Source: an uncultured Acetatifactor sp. (GTDB taxonomy: Bacteria; Bacillota; Clostridia; Lachnospirales; Lachnospiraceae). Taken from it: a stretch of DNA of 38,114 nucleotides. Position 1 is the stretch's first letter, and the number at the start of each line of letters is the position of its first letter. The notes under the pieces are model-generated. The model ran no database searches, was not told the DNA's origin, and saw only the letters and a list, made by a program, of their open reading frames with translations. Shown here piece by piece: positions 7,963 through 16,317 of this stretch. Position numbers and translations under genes: made by a program. Where the stretch lies: the NCBI GenBank assembly GCA_947588205.1, contig CANPYG010000017.1, forward strand, positions 1 to 38,114, read 5' to 3'.

Positions 7963-8005
7963 AATTCGACCGCATCCAGTGTTCTCCCAGATACGGTCGC
8001 GAATT
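7963..8005 (-). promoter_or_regulatory. Imperfect hairpin in the nrdD leader
   Basis: AATTC plus GACCG pair with CGGTC plus GAATT, with a 2-nt bulge on one arm and a loop of about 21 nt. It lies in the untranslated leader, about 50 bases before the start codon. The role is unknown. Confidence 0.4.
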
Positions 8006-8024
8006 CGTACTATACAATCGTGCA

Positions 8025-8040
8025 ATACTACATCTAGTGT
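8025..8040. promoter_or_regulatory. NrdR box, promoter-distal
   Basis: The 16-mer contains the conserved core CTACATCTAG, matching the NrdR pattern C-w-A-n-A-T-n-T-w-G at every fixed position. Its centre is 32 bp from that of the second box. Confidence 0.75.
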
Positions 8041-8056
8041 CTTTTGTCCTTCCTCG

Positions 8057-8072
8057 CATCTATATCTTGTAA
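8057..8072. promoter_or_regulatory. NrdR box, promoter-proximal
   Basis: The core CTATATCTTG (8060-8069) matches C-w-A-n-A-T-n-T-w-G fully. It overlaps the expected transcription start, just downstream of the -10 element. NrdR binding here would block nrdDG when dNTP or ATP levels are adequate. Confidence 0.78.
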
Positions 8073-8075
8073 TTC

Positions 8076-8104
8076 ATTATAATAAATGCGATAGGAAAAT
8101 GCAA
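8076..8104 (-). promoter_or_regulatory. Consensus promoter of nrdDG
   Basis: TTGCAT (8099-8104), a 17-bp spacer and a perfect TATAAT (8076-8081) on the minus strand. It gives a leader of about 155 nt. Confidence 0.82.
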
Positions 8105-8123
8105 TACCTTTTTCGGAATTGCT

Positions 8124-8143
8124 TTGTACATTTATCAGTACAA
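8124..8143. promoter_or_regulatory. Dyad upstream of the nrdD promoter
   Basis: TTGTAC and GTACAA form perfect 6-bp arms around 8 bases, about 20 bp above the -35 element and just after the J-protein stop. It could be an activator site or a small hairpin; the protein is unknown. Confidence 0.35.
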
Positions 8144-8149
8144 TTACAG

Positions 8150-8902
8150 CTAAATATAGAATCCCCTTCCCCCGCAGCACATGCCACCTCCGCAGCAGAG
8201 CTGGCAGATGAGATTGGCAATGATGATCCTCATGCAAAAATTGCCGCTTCCAAAGGTAGGATATCCATAGGCGGCCTGTCTTTGTTCATACCAGGTGCCG
8301 CCGCTTTCAAAGGATCGGACGAGATTCTGATAATCCTGGTTCCCCGGCTCAAGGGATACTGCCTTTCTTGCATGCTCCAGGGCGGCCACATTGTTGCCCA
8401 TGCCGGAATGGGCGATCGCGCTGTAATAGTACCATCTCGCATTCCGCTCCTGTATCCCCATACTGTCCAGCGCATTGCGGGCCTCCCTGAAATAATTATT
8501 CCGGATATAATTGCCTGCGGCGCGCAAATGGGGATCCTCTTCATAGCCGGTATTGCTGAAGCCGCCCGCGCCGCCAAAGGGACCGTAGCCGAAGCCCCCG
8601 AAGCCTCCGCCATAGCCTTGTCCGGTTCCACCGGAATTGCCGTAACCGCGCCCGGCTGAGCCATAGCCGCCTCCCGTTCCTGCATAGCCGCCGTATCCGG
8701 ATCCGTAGCCCTGCGTGCGTTCCTTCATAATCTGCTGGTAAGCCGCCTGAATCTCCTTGAATTTCTCCTCGGCCTGGTCCTTGTTGGGATTGTTGATATT
8801 GGCGTCGGGATGATACCTCCTGCTCAACGCCCTGTATGCTTTTTTTATCTCTTCCTCGGTAGCGTCTCTGCCCACCCCCAGGACTCTATACGGATCCATC
8901 AT
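8150..8902 (-). CDS. J-domain (DnaJ-like) protein with Gly-rich linker, TPR-like region and Cys-rich tail
   Basis: The J domain occupies about residues 3-62, with the DnaK-stimulating HPD triad at 31-33 (RRYHPDAN). It should recruit an Hsp70. Residues 66-135 or so are a Gly/Tyr/Ser-rich flexible linker. Residues 145-215 look like a helical TPR-type pair ([36 protein letters not shown]). The C-terminus has a hydrophobic stretch and five cysteines ([11 protein letters not shown]). There is no DnaJ zinc finger or substrate-binding domain, so it is a class III J protein. I chose the ATG at 8902 with aaaagga upstream, which overlaps the DUF5685 stop by 17 bases; an upstream in-frame ATG at 9022 would lie inside DUF5685. 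The tail could bind metal, be acylated or touch the membrane. Confidence 0.85.
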   Translation of the reverse strand: MMDPYRVLGVGRDATEEEIKKAYRALSRRYHPDANINNPNKDQAEEKFKEIQAAYQQIMKERTQGYGSGYGGYAGTGGGYGSAGRGYGNSGGTGQGYGGGFGGFGYGPFGGAGGFSNTGYEEDPHLRAAGNYIRNNYFREARNALDSMGIQERNARWYYYSAIAHSGMGNNVAALEHARKAVSLEPGNQDYQNLVRSFESGGTWYEQRQAAYGYPTFGSGNFCMRIIIANLICQLCCGGGMCCGGRGFYI

Positions 8903-9767
8903 CTTTCTGTCCTTTTCCTGCTTCCACCGTTTTTCCCTGTTCCTTTTCCTGCCGCTTCCCATGGACAAGCTCATACCGGCACCAGACCCCGGAATACAGG
9001 ATATTACGGAGGATCTCCACATTTTCCAGAATGGGAAGCTGTTCGAATTCCTTGCAGCACTCCGACATCATCAACGTGAGGATGGTCTTACATTCCTCTT
9101 CAAAGTCAGGATTGTGGTACTTTTTCTTCAACGGATTATAGGTTCCCTTTTTGATATCCTCCTCCACGTCCTCATATGCGTCCATCAGGTAAATGAATTT
9201 TCCAAGGAAAAAACCGAACCGGGACAGATTCTGGGACCACTCGTCCTCCCTGTAAACGACGATCTCGGACATTACCCTGCCAAACAGTCCCGCCATGGTA
9301 TCAATATCCGCCCTGCCGGATTTCTCCGCATCCGCCATTTCATGCAGCAACAAGCTGACGGTACGGAACTTCTCCTGATACCGCTCCCTGGCCTTGCCGA
9401 CCTTTCCCTCCAGCAGCTTCCCATACAGCAGCTTGTGGAGCTTCTTCTCATCCGCCCAGTCATCCTCACATTTATAATAGGTAAACAGTACATTCATATC
9501 CGCCATATATTCCGTGAATACATTGGTCCTTGTGGTATGCTTCTCAAAAGGATGCGCGATGCATTTGCATTCACCCAGCTCTGTCTTCGGATCATAAAGT
9601 CCCGTCAGCACCATAAGCAAAAAGGTCATATCATAGCTTAAGGAAAGCTGTCCGGCTCTTCCGTATTTTTTCTTAAGCACCTGACAGAGCCCGCAATAAA
9701 AGGAATGATAGACATCGAACTCCTTATATTTCATCTCAGCCTGATTGACAATGATATATCCAAACAT
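8886..9767 (-). CDS. DUF5685-family helical protein
   Basis: This 293-residue, mostly helical protein matches my memory of DUF5685, a family of unknown function. Visible marks are Cys25 and Cys28 (YCGLC), Cys67 and Cys69 (CKC), DDWAD at 102-106, and [17 protein letters not shown] from residue 196. The last two resemble the DDxxD motif and the second Asp motif (as in DVGED followed by Gly and Tyr-x-Pro) of squalene/phytoene synthases, so an isoprenoid-synthase-like fold is possible but unproven. The C-terminal 25 residues are polar and disordered. ATG 9767 is preceded by gggagg. It starts 12 bases after the zinc-ribbon gene and its end overlaps the J-protein gene, implying coupled expression. 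Confidence 0.75.
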   Translation of the reverse strand: MFGYIIVNQAEMKYKEFDVYHSFYCGLCQVLKKKYGRAGQLSLSYDMTFLLMVLTGLYDPKTELGECKCIAHPFEKHTTRTNVFTEYMADMNVLFTYYKCEDDWADEKKLHKLLYGKLLEGKVGKARERYQEKFRTVSLLLHEMADAEKSGRADIDTMAGLFGRVMSEIVVYREDEWSQNLSRFGFFLGKFIYLMDAYEDVEEDIKKGTYNPLKKKYHNPDFEEECKTILTLMMSECCKEFEQLPILENVEILRNILYSGVWCRYELVHGKRQEKEQGKTVEAGKGQKDDGSV

Positions 9768-9779
9768 GAAGTCCTCCCA

Positions 9780-10172
9780 TCAGCTCCTTCTGATGAAACA
9801 GGTATTACATTTGGGACAGCGCACCTCTATCTTTCCATGGCCCCGCGGAATCCGGATCTTCTGCTTACAGTTCGGGCATTTATAAATATGATAGTTCCGG
9901 CGCTGGGATAATTCCTTCCTCCCGCCTGCGAAGAAGCCCCTCACCCTGCCTTCCATTTTCAGATACCACTGGTTCTCCGCGCTTCTCGCATAGATTCTTC
10001 TTGAAAACATCCTGAAATAAGAATAGATAATCGCCGCAAGCGCAAACAGATAGAAAACATTGGGTCCAAAAAAAGAAATCACCAGACAAACCAGCGCCAC
10101 GATCATCAGAAACTGGTTGAACCGGTCGTTCCCGTACCTTCCCTGCATAAAACGATAAAATCTCTCTCTCAT
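9780..10172 (-). CDS. Membrane protein with C-terminal zinc ribbon
   Basis: A 130-residue protein. Residues 18-55 or so hold two closely spaced hydrophobic segments (FLMIVALVCLVISFF and VFYLFALAAIIYSYF), probably a membrane hairpin. The C-terminus carries two CxxC knuckles, CPNCKQKIRIP and CPKCNTCF, typical of a small zinc ribbon related to MJ0042-type fingers, exposed to the cytosol if the ends face inward. Function is unknown. It is the first gene of a packed three-gene set with DUF5685 and the J protein. The start at 10172 has an aggg-type box about 8 bases upstream. No clear promoter is seen in the 143 bases before it. Confidence 0.8.
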   Translation of the reverse strand: MRERFYRFMQGRYGNDRFNQFLMIVALVCLVISFFGPNVFYLFALAAIIYSYFRMFSRRIYARSAENQWYLKMEGRVRGFFAGGRKELSQRRNYHIYKCPNCKQKIRIPRGHGKIEVRCPKCNTCFIRRS

Positions 10173-10315
10173 CCTGCTTCCCTACCTTCCGGCCGCTGCG
10201 TGCCAAAAACGCCGCACAGTCATTTCGCTTATGAATAATATCCTACTCTTCCGAAGCCCTTTTTACAATATCCGCTTTATAAACAATTCTAAAAAAAGAG
10301 TAAAAAGAGGATCGG

Positions 10316-11950
10316 TCACTCTCTGCTGTGAGCCGGAATAATCTGGTCATACAGATCCAGGCCGAAGCTTGTCAGCTCCGGCGCGCTCTTCACCATTTTA
10401 TAGGTACGCCGTCCGTCCGCCTTGCGCTCCGCGCACAGAAACTCCGCCTCCGGCCGCTTTTCCTCATAGATCCGGCGGGCAAAGGAAAGCAGATGCGTTA
10501 CAGTAAGCACCTTTACCCCGGCTTCCGTCAGGGCCCTGATGATATCGTAGGCGATATCCGAGCCCTCCTCCTCTGTGGTTGTCGCAAAGGATTCGTTCAA
10601 AAGGACCAACGAATCCTTCCCCAGATGGGCGATGATCCGGTCGAAACGCCCCAGCTCCTCGTCCAGCCGTCCGCTGTTCATGGCGCTGTCCTCGCGCCTG
10701 GTAAAATGAGGAAAAAAGTGTGGGAAGATACCGCTCTCAAACTGTTTCGCACTGACGAACATCCCGCACTGCATCATGACCTGCGCGATTCCCAGGCTTC
10801 GCAGGAACGTAGACTTGCCGCCCTGATTCGCGCCGGTGACGATCAGGAGCATTTTATTGCGGATATCCCCGTCATTGCCTACAGGAATGCGTCCGCGGTA
10901 GGTCGCCATGGAGAATTCCGTCAGATTTTCAAAAAACAGGCAGTCCTTTTCACAGACCCTTGGATAACAAAGGGAAAGCCCCGTGCGGCAGCTGCGCACA
11001 TAAAGATTATAACACGCCCTGTAAAAGGCGCTTTCAAAATAAAGCTGTTCAAAAAAATCCCGGCACTGTTTCATAAAAGGCTCAAAACAGCCCATCACGT
11101 ACTCCACAACCCGATTTTCCAGTCTCATCAGGTCTTCCAGTACGTCGCTGCTTTTCAGGATCATCGTCGGCTCCGAGGCAAAGGCTACCTTCATTTTTTC
11201 GGAAAATGTGACCTTCTCCCCTGATTTGCGGAACTTCTTATTGATGGTCTCCAGGCTGTCCAGCCAAAACGACCCCAGCTTCAGCCCGTTCTCCACCTGA
11301 AAGCCCAGCACCATACGGGTCTGACGCACCTTATTGCTGCCGCTTCCCTCAAGGGAATATTCCTCTTCACCATCGCTGAAAAAGGCGATATCCGCAAGCG
11401 CCTTTTTCAGCTTTCCTTCCCATTCATCCGAAAAGTCCTCCAGCAGCCCGTCCGCAAAGCGCTGCAGGCCCTCAGACTGAAAATACCCTCTATGGGCGCG
11501 GCACAGGTCCTTGATCTGGGCAAGCACATTGACGAACAAATGCAGCACCTTCACCCTTGAAACCAGCTGAATGCCCCGCTCCCTGGCGGCCCCTGGCTTA
11601 TTCACCTCATTCTTGCCCAACCGTTCCCAGCGCGTCATCATATCCCTGGAAAGCTCATACAGCTTTTTGGTAAATTCTTTATCCTCGATAAAATCCATAA
11701 GGACAGCCTGGCGGAAATAAATCTCCTCCGGCGTAGATAACGGCGCCAGCATTACCTTCTTCAGCACTTCCTCCAGATGTCTGTCCGCCCGCTGTACGGC
11801 GGCCGGCATGGCTTCCTCCTCTTCCTCCTGGTTCCTGGTCGCCGTTTGAAACAGCACCGTCAGTCCCAGATCGTTTATGATGCTCTCGCTGTCATAATAA
11901 GGGCGGATCCCCTTCCACTCTTTTTGCGCATACAAAAGATGGACGTTCAT
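10316..11950 (-). CDS. MutS-like ATPase A (lacks mismatch-recognition domain)
   Basis: A 544-residue protein whose C-terminal third is a MutS-type ABC ATPase. Walker A is GANQGGKST (373-381); a signature-like NSGRLDEELGRFD is at 425-437; the Walker B region is SLVLLNESFATTT with Asn452-Glu453 where MutS has Asp-Glu; VTHLLSFA (484-491) is the His-switch region. The N-terminal 350 residues are helical, like MutS core, lever and clamp. The mismatch-reading domain I with its Phe-x-Glu motif is absent. Canonical MutS is about 850-900 residues, so mismatch repair is unlikely. It overlaps the second MutS-like gene by ATGA, which suggests the two products pair. Confidence 0.8.
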   Translation of the reverse strand: MNVHLLYAQKEWKGIRPYYDSESIINDLGLTVLFQTATRNQEEEEEAMPAAVQRADRHLEEVLKKVMLAPLSTPEEIYFRQAVLMDFIEDKEFTKKLYELSRDMMTRWERLGKNEVNKPGAARERGIQLVSRVKVLHLFVNVLAQIKDLCRAHRGYFQSEGLQRFADGLLEDFSDEWEGKLKKALADIAFFSDGEEEYSLEGSGSNKVRQTRMVLGFQVENGLKLGSFWLDSLETINKKFRKSGEKVTFSEKMKVAFASEPTMILKSSDVLEDLMRLENRVVEYVMGCFEPFMKQCRDFFEQLYFESAFYRACYNLYVRSCRTGLSLCYPRVCEKDCLFFENLTEFSMATYRGRIPVGNDGDIRNKMLLIVTGANQGGKSTFLRSLGIAQVMMQCGMFVSAKQFESGIFPHFFPHFTRREDSAMNSGRLDEELGRFDRIIAHLGKDSLVLLNESFATTTEEEGSDIAYDIIRALTEAGVKVLTVTHLLSFARRIYEEKRPEAEFLCAERKADGRRTYKMVKSAPELTSFGLDLYDQIIPAHSRE

Positions 11951-13461
11951 TGCCAGTCCCCCTTTTCCTTTTCCAGACGCGCACTTAACCCGTCATAGGT
12001 CAGTCCGTACTTTTTCACGATATCCTCCGCATAGCCCACATCCAGCGCCTCATGCCGCAGAACCTGATAGGTCCGTCTGTGTGTGCCGCCTTCCTCCAGC
12101 ATGGCGGTCATGGTTACCACACCTTCCACCGCTTCTCCCAGCTCCTTCAGATGGGTAACATAGACCCCCCTGCACTGATTGCCGATAAAATGCCGAAGCA
12201 CGCGCTCTCCCATAATACATCCGTCATAATGGGCAGCCGTCGTAAACAGCTCATTGATGATCACGAACGCGCCCCTCGCCTTATTTTCCATCATCGGCAC
12301 CAGCCGTTCCAGCTCCTCCATGAGCTTGCCTTTGCCGCTCTTCATGCTTTCCTCCATGGAAAAATGCGTCAGCAATACGCTGAAATCATGGATGTTGGCC
12401 CGTTCTGCGGGCACATCCAGTCCCATCCTGCAGAAATACATAAGCTGCCCAAGACTTCTGGCAAAGGTCGTCTTTCCCCCCTGATTCGGTCCGTTCACCA
12501 CAAAAAAGAACTCATTCTCATGATAGACAAAATCATTGCTGACCACAGGCTTATTCCTCCGATAATTCGAGCAAGCCAAGGCCAGGTCGTACAGTCCTGC
12601 CGCTTCCATATCGCGGTCTGCGCATCTGTCGGGCACGCAAAAGGCAAAGCCGCGCTCCTTCATAGTTCTCTCGAAACGGTAAAACGCCAGATAATACTGA
12701 ATCTCCCTTTCCAGACGTTTCACGGTTTCATCCTCAAAGTCCGGGAAACTCTGTGCGAATTTCTGGATATTGTCAAAGATTTCCGGATATTTTTTCCGGT
12801 AAATACTGAATATTTCTTCCTCCAGGACCGACATCTGCAGAGTGCCCATAAAGGGACCTGCGCCGGAGCTGCCCTCCCCGAGGAAATCCTCATATGCGCT
12901 GCCCGCGGTTCCCGGCGTAACGGTCAGGCAATTATTTTCGATGACCAGAACAACGCTGAAATCCTCCATCGCCTGCCGGATCCGGGAAGAAGCCTCCTTC
13001 CCCCTGCGGAACTCCTCCCGATCCACATAAGCATTCAGGTGCCCTGATAAACGTCTCAGTCCGGGAGAGCTGATCTCCAGCCGCATGAGATCCTCCTGAA
13101 GCCGGCCCACCGCACCACAGTAGCTGTCTACAGCGGCGGCGTACCACGCATCCTTCTGCAGGGTCTTTTCCACGGACGCCTGATTTTCCAAAAACTCCCT
13201 CGACCGGCGCATCTGCTCAGAGAACCGCTCAAGACTCGCAAATACCTCAGGGCGCTTTACGTCCGTATAGATCTGCCTCCGATAGCTTTCGCAGGCTGCC
13301 GACTCCGGCATCCGGTAAAAATACGGTTCCACATCATAGCCGGGAGCCTGCCCCTGGATCAGCTCAATCAGCTGATTCAGATTCAGGTCCCAAATATAGC
13401 CGGACATATATTCAATTGCCTCGCCGGGTCCTTCCAGATCCAGAAGACTGAGATAATCCAT
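11947..13461 (-). CDS. MutS-like ATPase B (lacks mismatch-recognition domain)
   Basis: A 504-residue partner of the downstream MutS-like gene. Walker A is GPNQGGKTT (324-332). The Walker B strand is FVIINELFTTA with Asn403-Glu404, again Asn for the usual Asp. YVTHLKELGE is the His-switch region. The N-terminal 310 residues are helical and contain no mismatch-recognition domain. I chose the ATG at 13461 because aaggagg sits five bases upstream; the frame also opens at 13482. It begins 36 bases after a nitroreductase gene and ends in an ATGA overlap with ATPase A. Divergent sequence with shared architecture argues for an obligate heterodimer rather than a recent duplication. Substrate DNA is unknown. 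Confidence 0.8.
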   Translation of the reverse strand: MDYLSLLDLEGPGEAIEYMSGYIWDLNLNQLIELIQGQAPGYDVEPYFYRMPESAACESYRRQIYTDVKRPEVFASLERFSEQMRRSREFLENQASVEKTLQKDAWYAAAVDSYCGAVGRLQEDLMRLEISSPGLRRLSGHLNAYVDREEFRRGKEASSRIRQAMEDFSVVLVIENNCLTVTPGTAGSAYEDFLGEGSSGAGPFMGTLQMSVLEEEIFSIYRKKYPEIFDNIQKFAQSFPDFEDETVKRLEREIQYYLAFYRFERTMKERGFAFCVPDRCADRDMEAAGLYDLALACSNYRRNKPVVSNDFVYHENEFFFVVNGPNQGGKTTFARSLGQLMYFCRMGLDVPAERANIHDFSVLLTHFSMEESMKSGKGKLMEELERLVPMMENKARGAFVIINELFTTAAHYDGCIMGERVLRHFIGNQCRGVYVTHLKELGEAVEGVVTMTAMLEEGGTHRRTYQVLRHEALDVGYAEDIVKKYGLTYDGLSARLEKEKGDWQ

Positions 13462-13497
13462 CCGATCCTCCTTACCGCACAACGGTCTTATGCTCGG

Positions 13498-14085
13498 TCA
13501 CAGGTACTTCACCACGTCGGCAAGCTTTCTCTTGGGCACCACAAAATCCCGGTTCCCGTCCAGGTAATATTTTACCGCATCGGGAGCTTCCGGATGCTCT
13601 ATATCCACAATGTGGCTTTCATGGGTAGGATAGCCGAATGCCACCACGGTATGGAGCACCTGCTTTTCTGTCAGACCGAACATTTCAGACAGCGCCTTCT
13701 TGTCGCAGGCCCCGATCATGCAGCTCCCCACGCCTCTGTTCCAGGCAGCCAGGGTCATATTGGAAATGGCAAGCCCTGCATCGGTATCACAATTCTGATT
13801 GCGGTCGAGATTCTCCACCACGCCGATAAACAAGGTCGGCCGCTCCCCTTCCCTGGGCTGCCCCTGCTCTGCCGGAAGATAAGCCGCCCATTTGGTATAT
13901 CCGAACACCTCGCGGACCTTCTTAGGATCCTGCACCACCACATAGGTCAGCGGCTGCTTATTTGCCGCACTGGATGCATACCTCGCCGCCTCTAAGATCT
14001 CATCCACGACCTCCCCTGGCACCTGCCTATCCTCGTCAAAACGGCGATAGGTTCTTCTCGTTCTCAACAAATTCATCAGTTCCAT
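13498..14085 (-). CDS. Nitroreductase-family flavoprotein
   Basis: A 195-residue protein with the nitroreductase fold pattern: LLRTRRTYRRFDED (FMN phosphate-binding Arg residues), ILEAARYASSAANKQPL, and a C-terminal GVGSCMIGACDK and VVAFGYP. Such enzymes are usually FMN-bound dimers that use NAD(P)H to reduce nitro compounds, quinones or other electron-poor substrates; the natural substrate cannot be read here. I chose the ATG at 14085, eight bases after an aaggaggt box; a GTG at 14088 is also in frame. It follows the pnp terminator-like hairpin and precedes the two MutS-like genes by 36 bases, so the three may share a transcript. I see no strong promoter. Confidence 0.85.
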   Translation of the reverse strand: MELMNLLRTRRTYRRFDEDRQVPGEVVDEILEAARYASSAANKQPLTYVVVQDPKKVREVFGYTKWAAYLPAEQGQPREGERPTLFIGVVENLDRNQNCDTDAGLAISNMTLAAWNRGVGSCMIGACDKKALSEMFGLTEKQVLHTVVAFGYPTHESHIVDIEHPEAPDAVKYYLDGNRDFVVPKRKLADVVKYL

Positions 14086-14130
14086 CACATTAACCTCCTT
14101 GATTCCGTCCTGCGGAATTTCAAATCCAAA

Positions 14131-14173
14131 TCAGGGCATCATTCTGATATTTATCCCGGAATGATGCCCCTGA
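14131..14173 (-). terminator. Terminator-like hairpin after pnp
   Basis: An 11-bp perfect stem (GGGCATCATTC with GAATGATGCCC), with a few further flanking pairs, follows pnp by about 55 bases. The following tract on the minus strand (TGATTTGGATTTG) is only modestly U-rich, so termination may be partial, letting some transcripts reach the nitroreductase gene. Confidence 0.6.
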
Positions 14174-14226
14174 TCTTTCTCTGTAAACTATTTTCAGCCT
14201 TTTACAAGATGCTTCCGGCTTTCTTT

Positions 14227-16317
14227 TTATTTCTGTGCAACATCTTTCATGGAGAAGCTGATCCTGCCCATCTTATCCTTGCCAAGGCATACAACCGTTA
14301 CCATGTCGCCAAGTGTGAGCACGTCCTCCACGCGGTTGATCCTCTCTTTCGCGATCTTGGAAATATGGACCATGCCCTCCTTGCCGGGCGCGAACTCGAT
14401 AAACGCACCGAATTCCTTGATGCTGACCACCTTGCCGCGGAATACCTGTCCGGCTTCGAACTCGGTCACAATGATCTTCACCATCTCAGCCGCCTTATCC
14501 ATCATCTCTTTGTCGGTACCGCAGATGGAAACCTTGCCGTCATCCGTAATATCAATCTTCACGCCGGTACGGGCAATGATCTCGTTGATGGTCTTACCGC
14601 GCTGTCCTACCACGTCGCCGATCTTCTCCGGATCGATCTGTACGGAAATGATCTTAGGCGCATAAGGTCCGACCTCCGGTCTGGGAGCGGCAATCGCCTG
14701 CTTCATGCAGTTCTCCATAATATAAAGTCTCGCGTCACGGCATCTTGCGATGGCGCCCTCCACGATAGGTCTGGTCAGGCCGTGGATCTTGATATCCATC
14801 TGGATCGCGGTGATGCCCTCGGTGGTACCTGTCACCTTGAAGTCCATATCCCCGAAGAAATCCTCAAGGCCCTGGATATCGGTGAGAAGCACGAAATCAT
14901 CATCTGTCTCGCCGGTCACAAGCCCGCAGGAAATACCGGCAACCATCTTCTTAATGGGAACGCCGGCCGCCATCAGCGACATACAGGATGCACAGGTGGA
15001 AGCCATGGAAGTGGAACCGTTGGACTCAAAGGTCTCGGATACGGTACGGATCGCATAAGGGAACTCTTCCTCGCTGGGAAGCACAGGAAGCAGGGCCCTC
15101 TCCGCCAACGCGCCATGACCGATCTCACGGCGGCCCGGTCCTCTGGAAGGCTTGGTCTCGCCTACGGAATAGGACGGGAAGTTATAATGGTGCATATAAC
15201 GCTTGCTCACCTCGTTCTCATCCAGGCCGTCCAGCTTCTGCTGCTCGGACAGGGGCGCCAGGGTGCAGACATTGCAGATCTGGGTCTGCCCACGGGTGAA
15301 CATTGCGGAACCATGTACTCTGGGGATGATATCCACTTCTGCGGACAGAGGACGGATCTGTGTGATCTCCCTGCCGTCGGGACGCTTGTGATCCTTTAAG
15401 ATCATCTTGCGGACTGTCTTTTTCTCATACTGGTACACTGCTTCGCCCAGAATTGCAAGCCATTCCTCGTTGTCGGCAAATGCTTCTGTAAGCCTGTCGG
15501 TAATCTGACGGATATTCTCCTCGCGAACCTGCTTCTCGTCGGTAAACACAGCTGTTTCCATTTCTTCAGGAGTGACGATCTCCTTCATCTTCTCGAACAT
15601 TTCCTCGGGAACGGCGCAGCTTGTGTACTCATGCTTCGGCTTGCCGACCTCCGCCACGATCTTATCAATAAACGTAATGAGGGTCTGGTTCACCTCATGA
15701 GCCAGATAAATGGCCTCGATCATCTTCGCTTCCGGAACCTCATTGGCCCCTGCCTCGATCATGATTACCTTTTCCCTGGTAGAAGCCACTGTCAGATTCA
15801 GATCCCCAATCTTCCACTGCTCCTGGGAAGGGTTCACCACAAACTCTCCGTCGATCATGCCCACCTGGGTCATTGCGCAGGGTCCGTCAAAGGGGATGTC
15901 CGAAATGCAGGTCGCGATGGCAGCGCCCAGCATTGCCACCAGCTCGGGACGGCACTCCGGATCCACGCTCATAACCATATTGTTCAGGGTCACATCATTC
16001 CGATAATCCTTGGGAAAAAGAGGACGCATCGGTCTGTCAATCACACGGCTTGTCAGGATCGCATTCTCACTCGCCTTGCCCTCTCTCTTGTTAAATCCCC
16101 CCGGGATCTTGCCTACCGCATATAGCTTTTCTTCAAATTCCACGCTCAAAGGAAAGAAATCAATCCCTTCCCTGGGCTTCTCGGATGCAGTTGCCGTACA
16201 TAACACTGTAGTATCCCCATAATGCATGAAGGCACAGCCGTTTGCCTGCTTGCCCACACGATTGATATCCACCGATAAAGTACGGCCGGCCAGTTCCATT
16301 GAATATGTCTGGTACAT
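14227..16317 (-). CDS. pnp: Polyribonucleotide nucleotidyltransferase (PNPase)
   Basis: PNPase degrades RNA 3' to 5' using phosphate and works with other RNA-decay enzymes. The 696-residue protein has two RNase PH domains (about 10-220 and 310-545), with RPDGR, SRRE-type GPGRREIGHGALAERAL and GSTSMAS in the second. A KH domain (GQRGKTINEIIARTGVKIDI, split here for length, about 560-620) and an S1 domain (VFRGKVVSIKEFGAFIEF onward) follow. I chose the ATG at 16317 because ggagga precedes it by six bases; an ATG at 16323 and one at 16392 are in frame. It lies downstream of rpsO, the conserved order. The 347-base gap holds structured RNA, so attenuation or autoregulation is likely. Confidence 0.97.
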   Translation of the reverse strand: MYQTYSMELAGRTLSVDINRVGKQANGCAFMHYGDTTVLCTATASEKPREGIDFFPLSVEFEEKLYAVGKIPGGFNKREGKASENAILTSRVIDRPMRPLFPKDYRNDVTLNNMVMSVDPECRPELVAMLGAAIATCISDIPFDGPCAMTQVGMIDGEFVVNPSQEQWKIGDLNLTVASTREKVIMIEAGANEVPEAKMIEAIYLAHEVNQTLITFIDKIVAEVGKPKHEYTSCAVPEEMFEKMKEIVTPEEMETAVFTDEKQVREENIRQITDRLTEAFADNEEWLAILGEAVYQYEKKTVRKMILKDHKRPDGREITQIRPLSAEVDIIPRVHGSAMFTRGQTQICNVCTLAPLSEQQKLDGLDENEVSKRYMHHYNFPSYSVGETKPSRGPGRREIGHGALAERALLPVLPSEEEFPYAIRTVSETFESNGSTSMASTCASCMSLMAAGVPIKKMVAGISCGLVTGETDDDFVLLTDIQGLEDFFGDMDFKVTGTTEGITAIQMDIKIHGLTRPIVEGAIARCRDARLYIMENCMKQAIAAPRPEVGPYAPKIISVQIDPEKIGDVVGQRGKTINEIIARTGVKIDITDDGKVSICGTDKEMMDKAAEMVKIIVTEFEAGQVFRGKVVSIKEFGAFIEFAPGKEGMVHISKIAKERINRVEDVLTLGDMVTVVCLGKDKMGRISFSMKDVAQK

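Noticed and set aside
10316..13461. Canonical mismatch repair mutS
   Set aside because: Both proteins are too short, lack the mismatch-recognition domain and have no mutL neighbour.
14161..15399. Plus-strand reading frame of 412 codons rich in His and Leu
   Set aside because: It is antisense to pnp, whose identity is certain.
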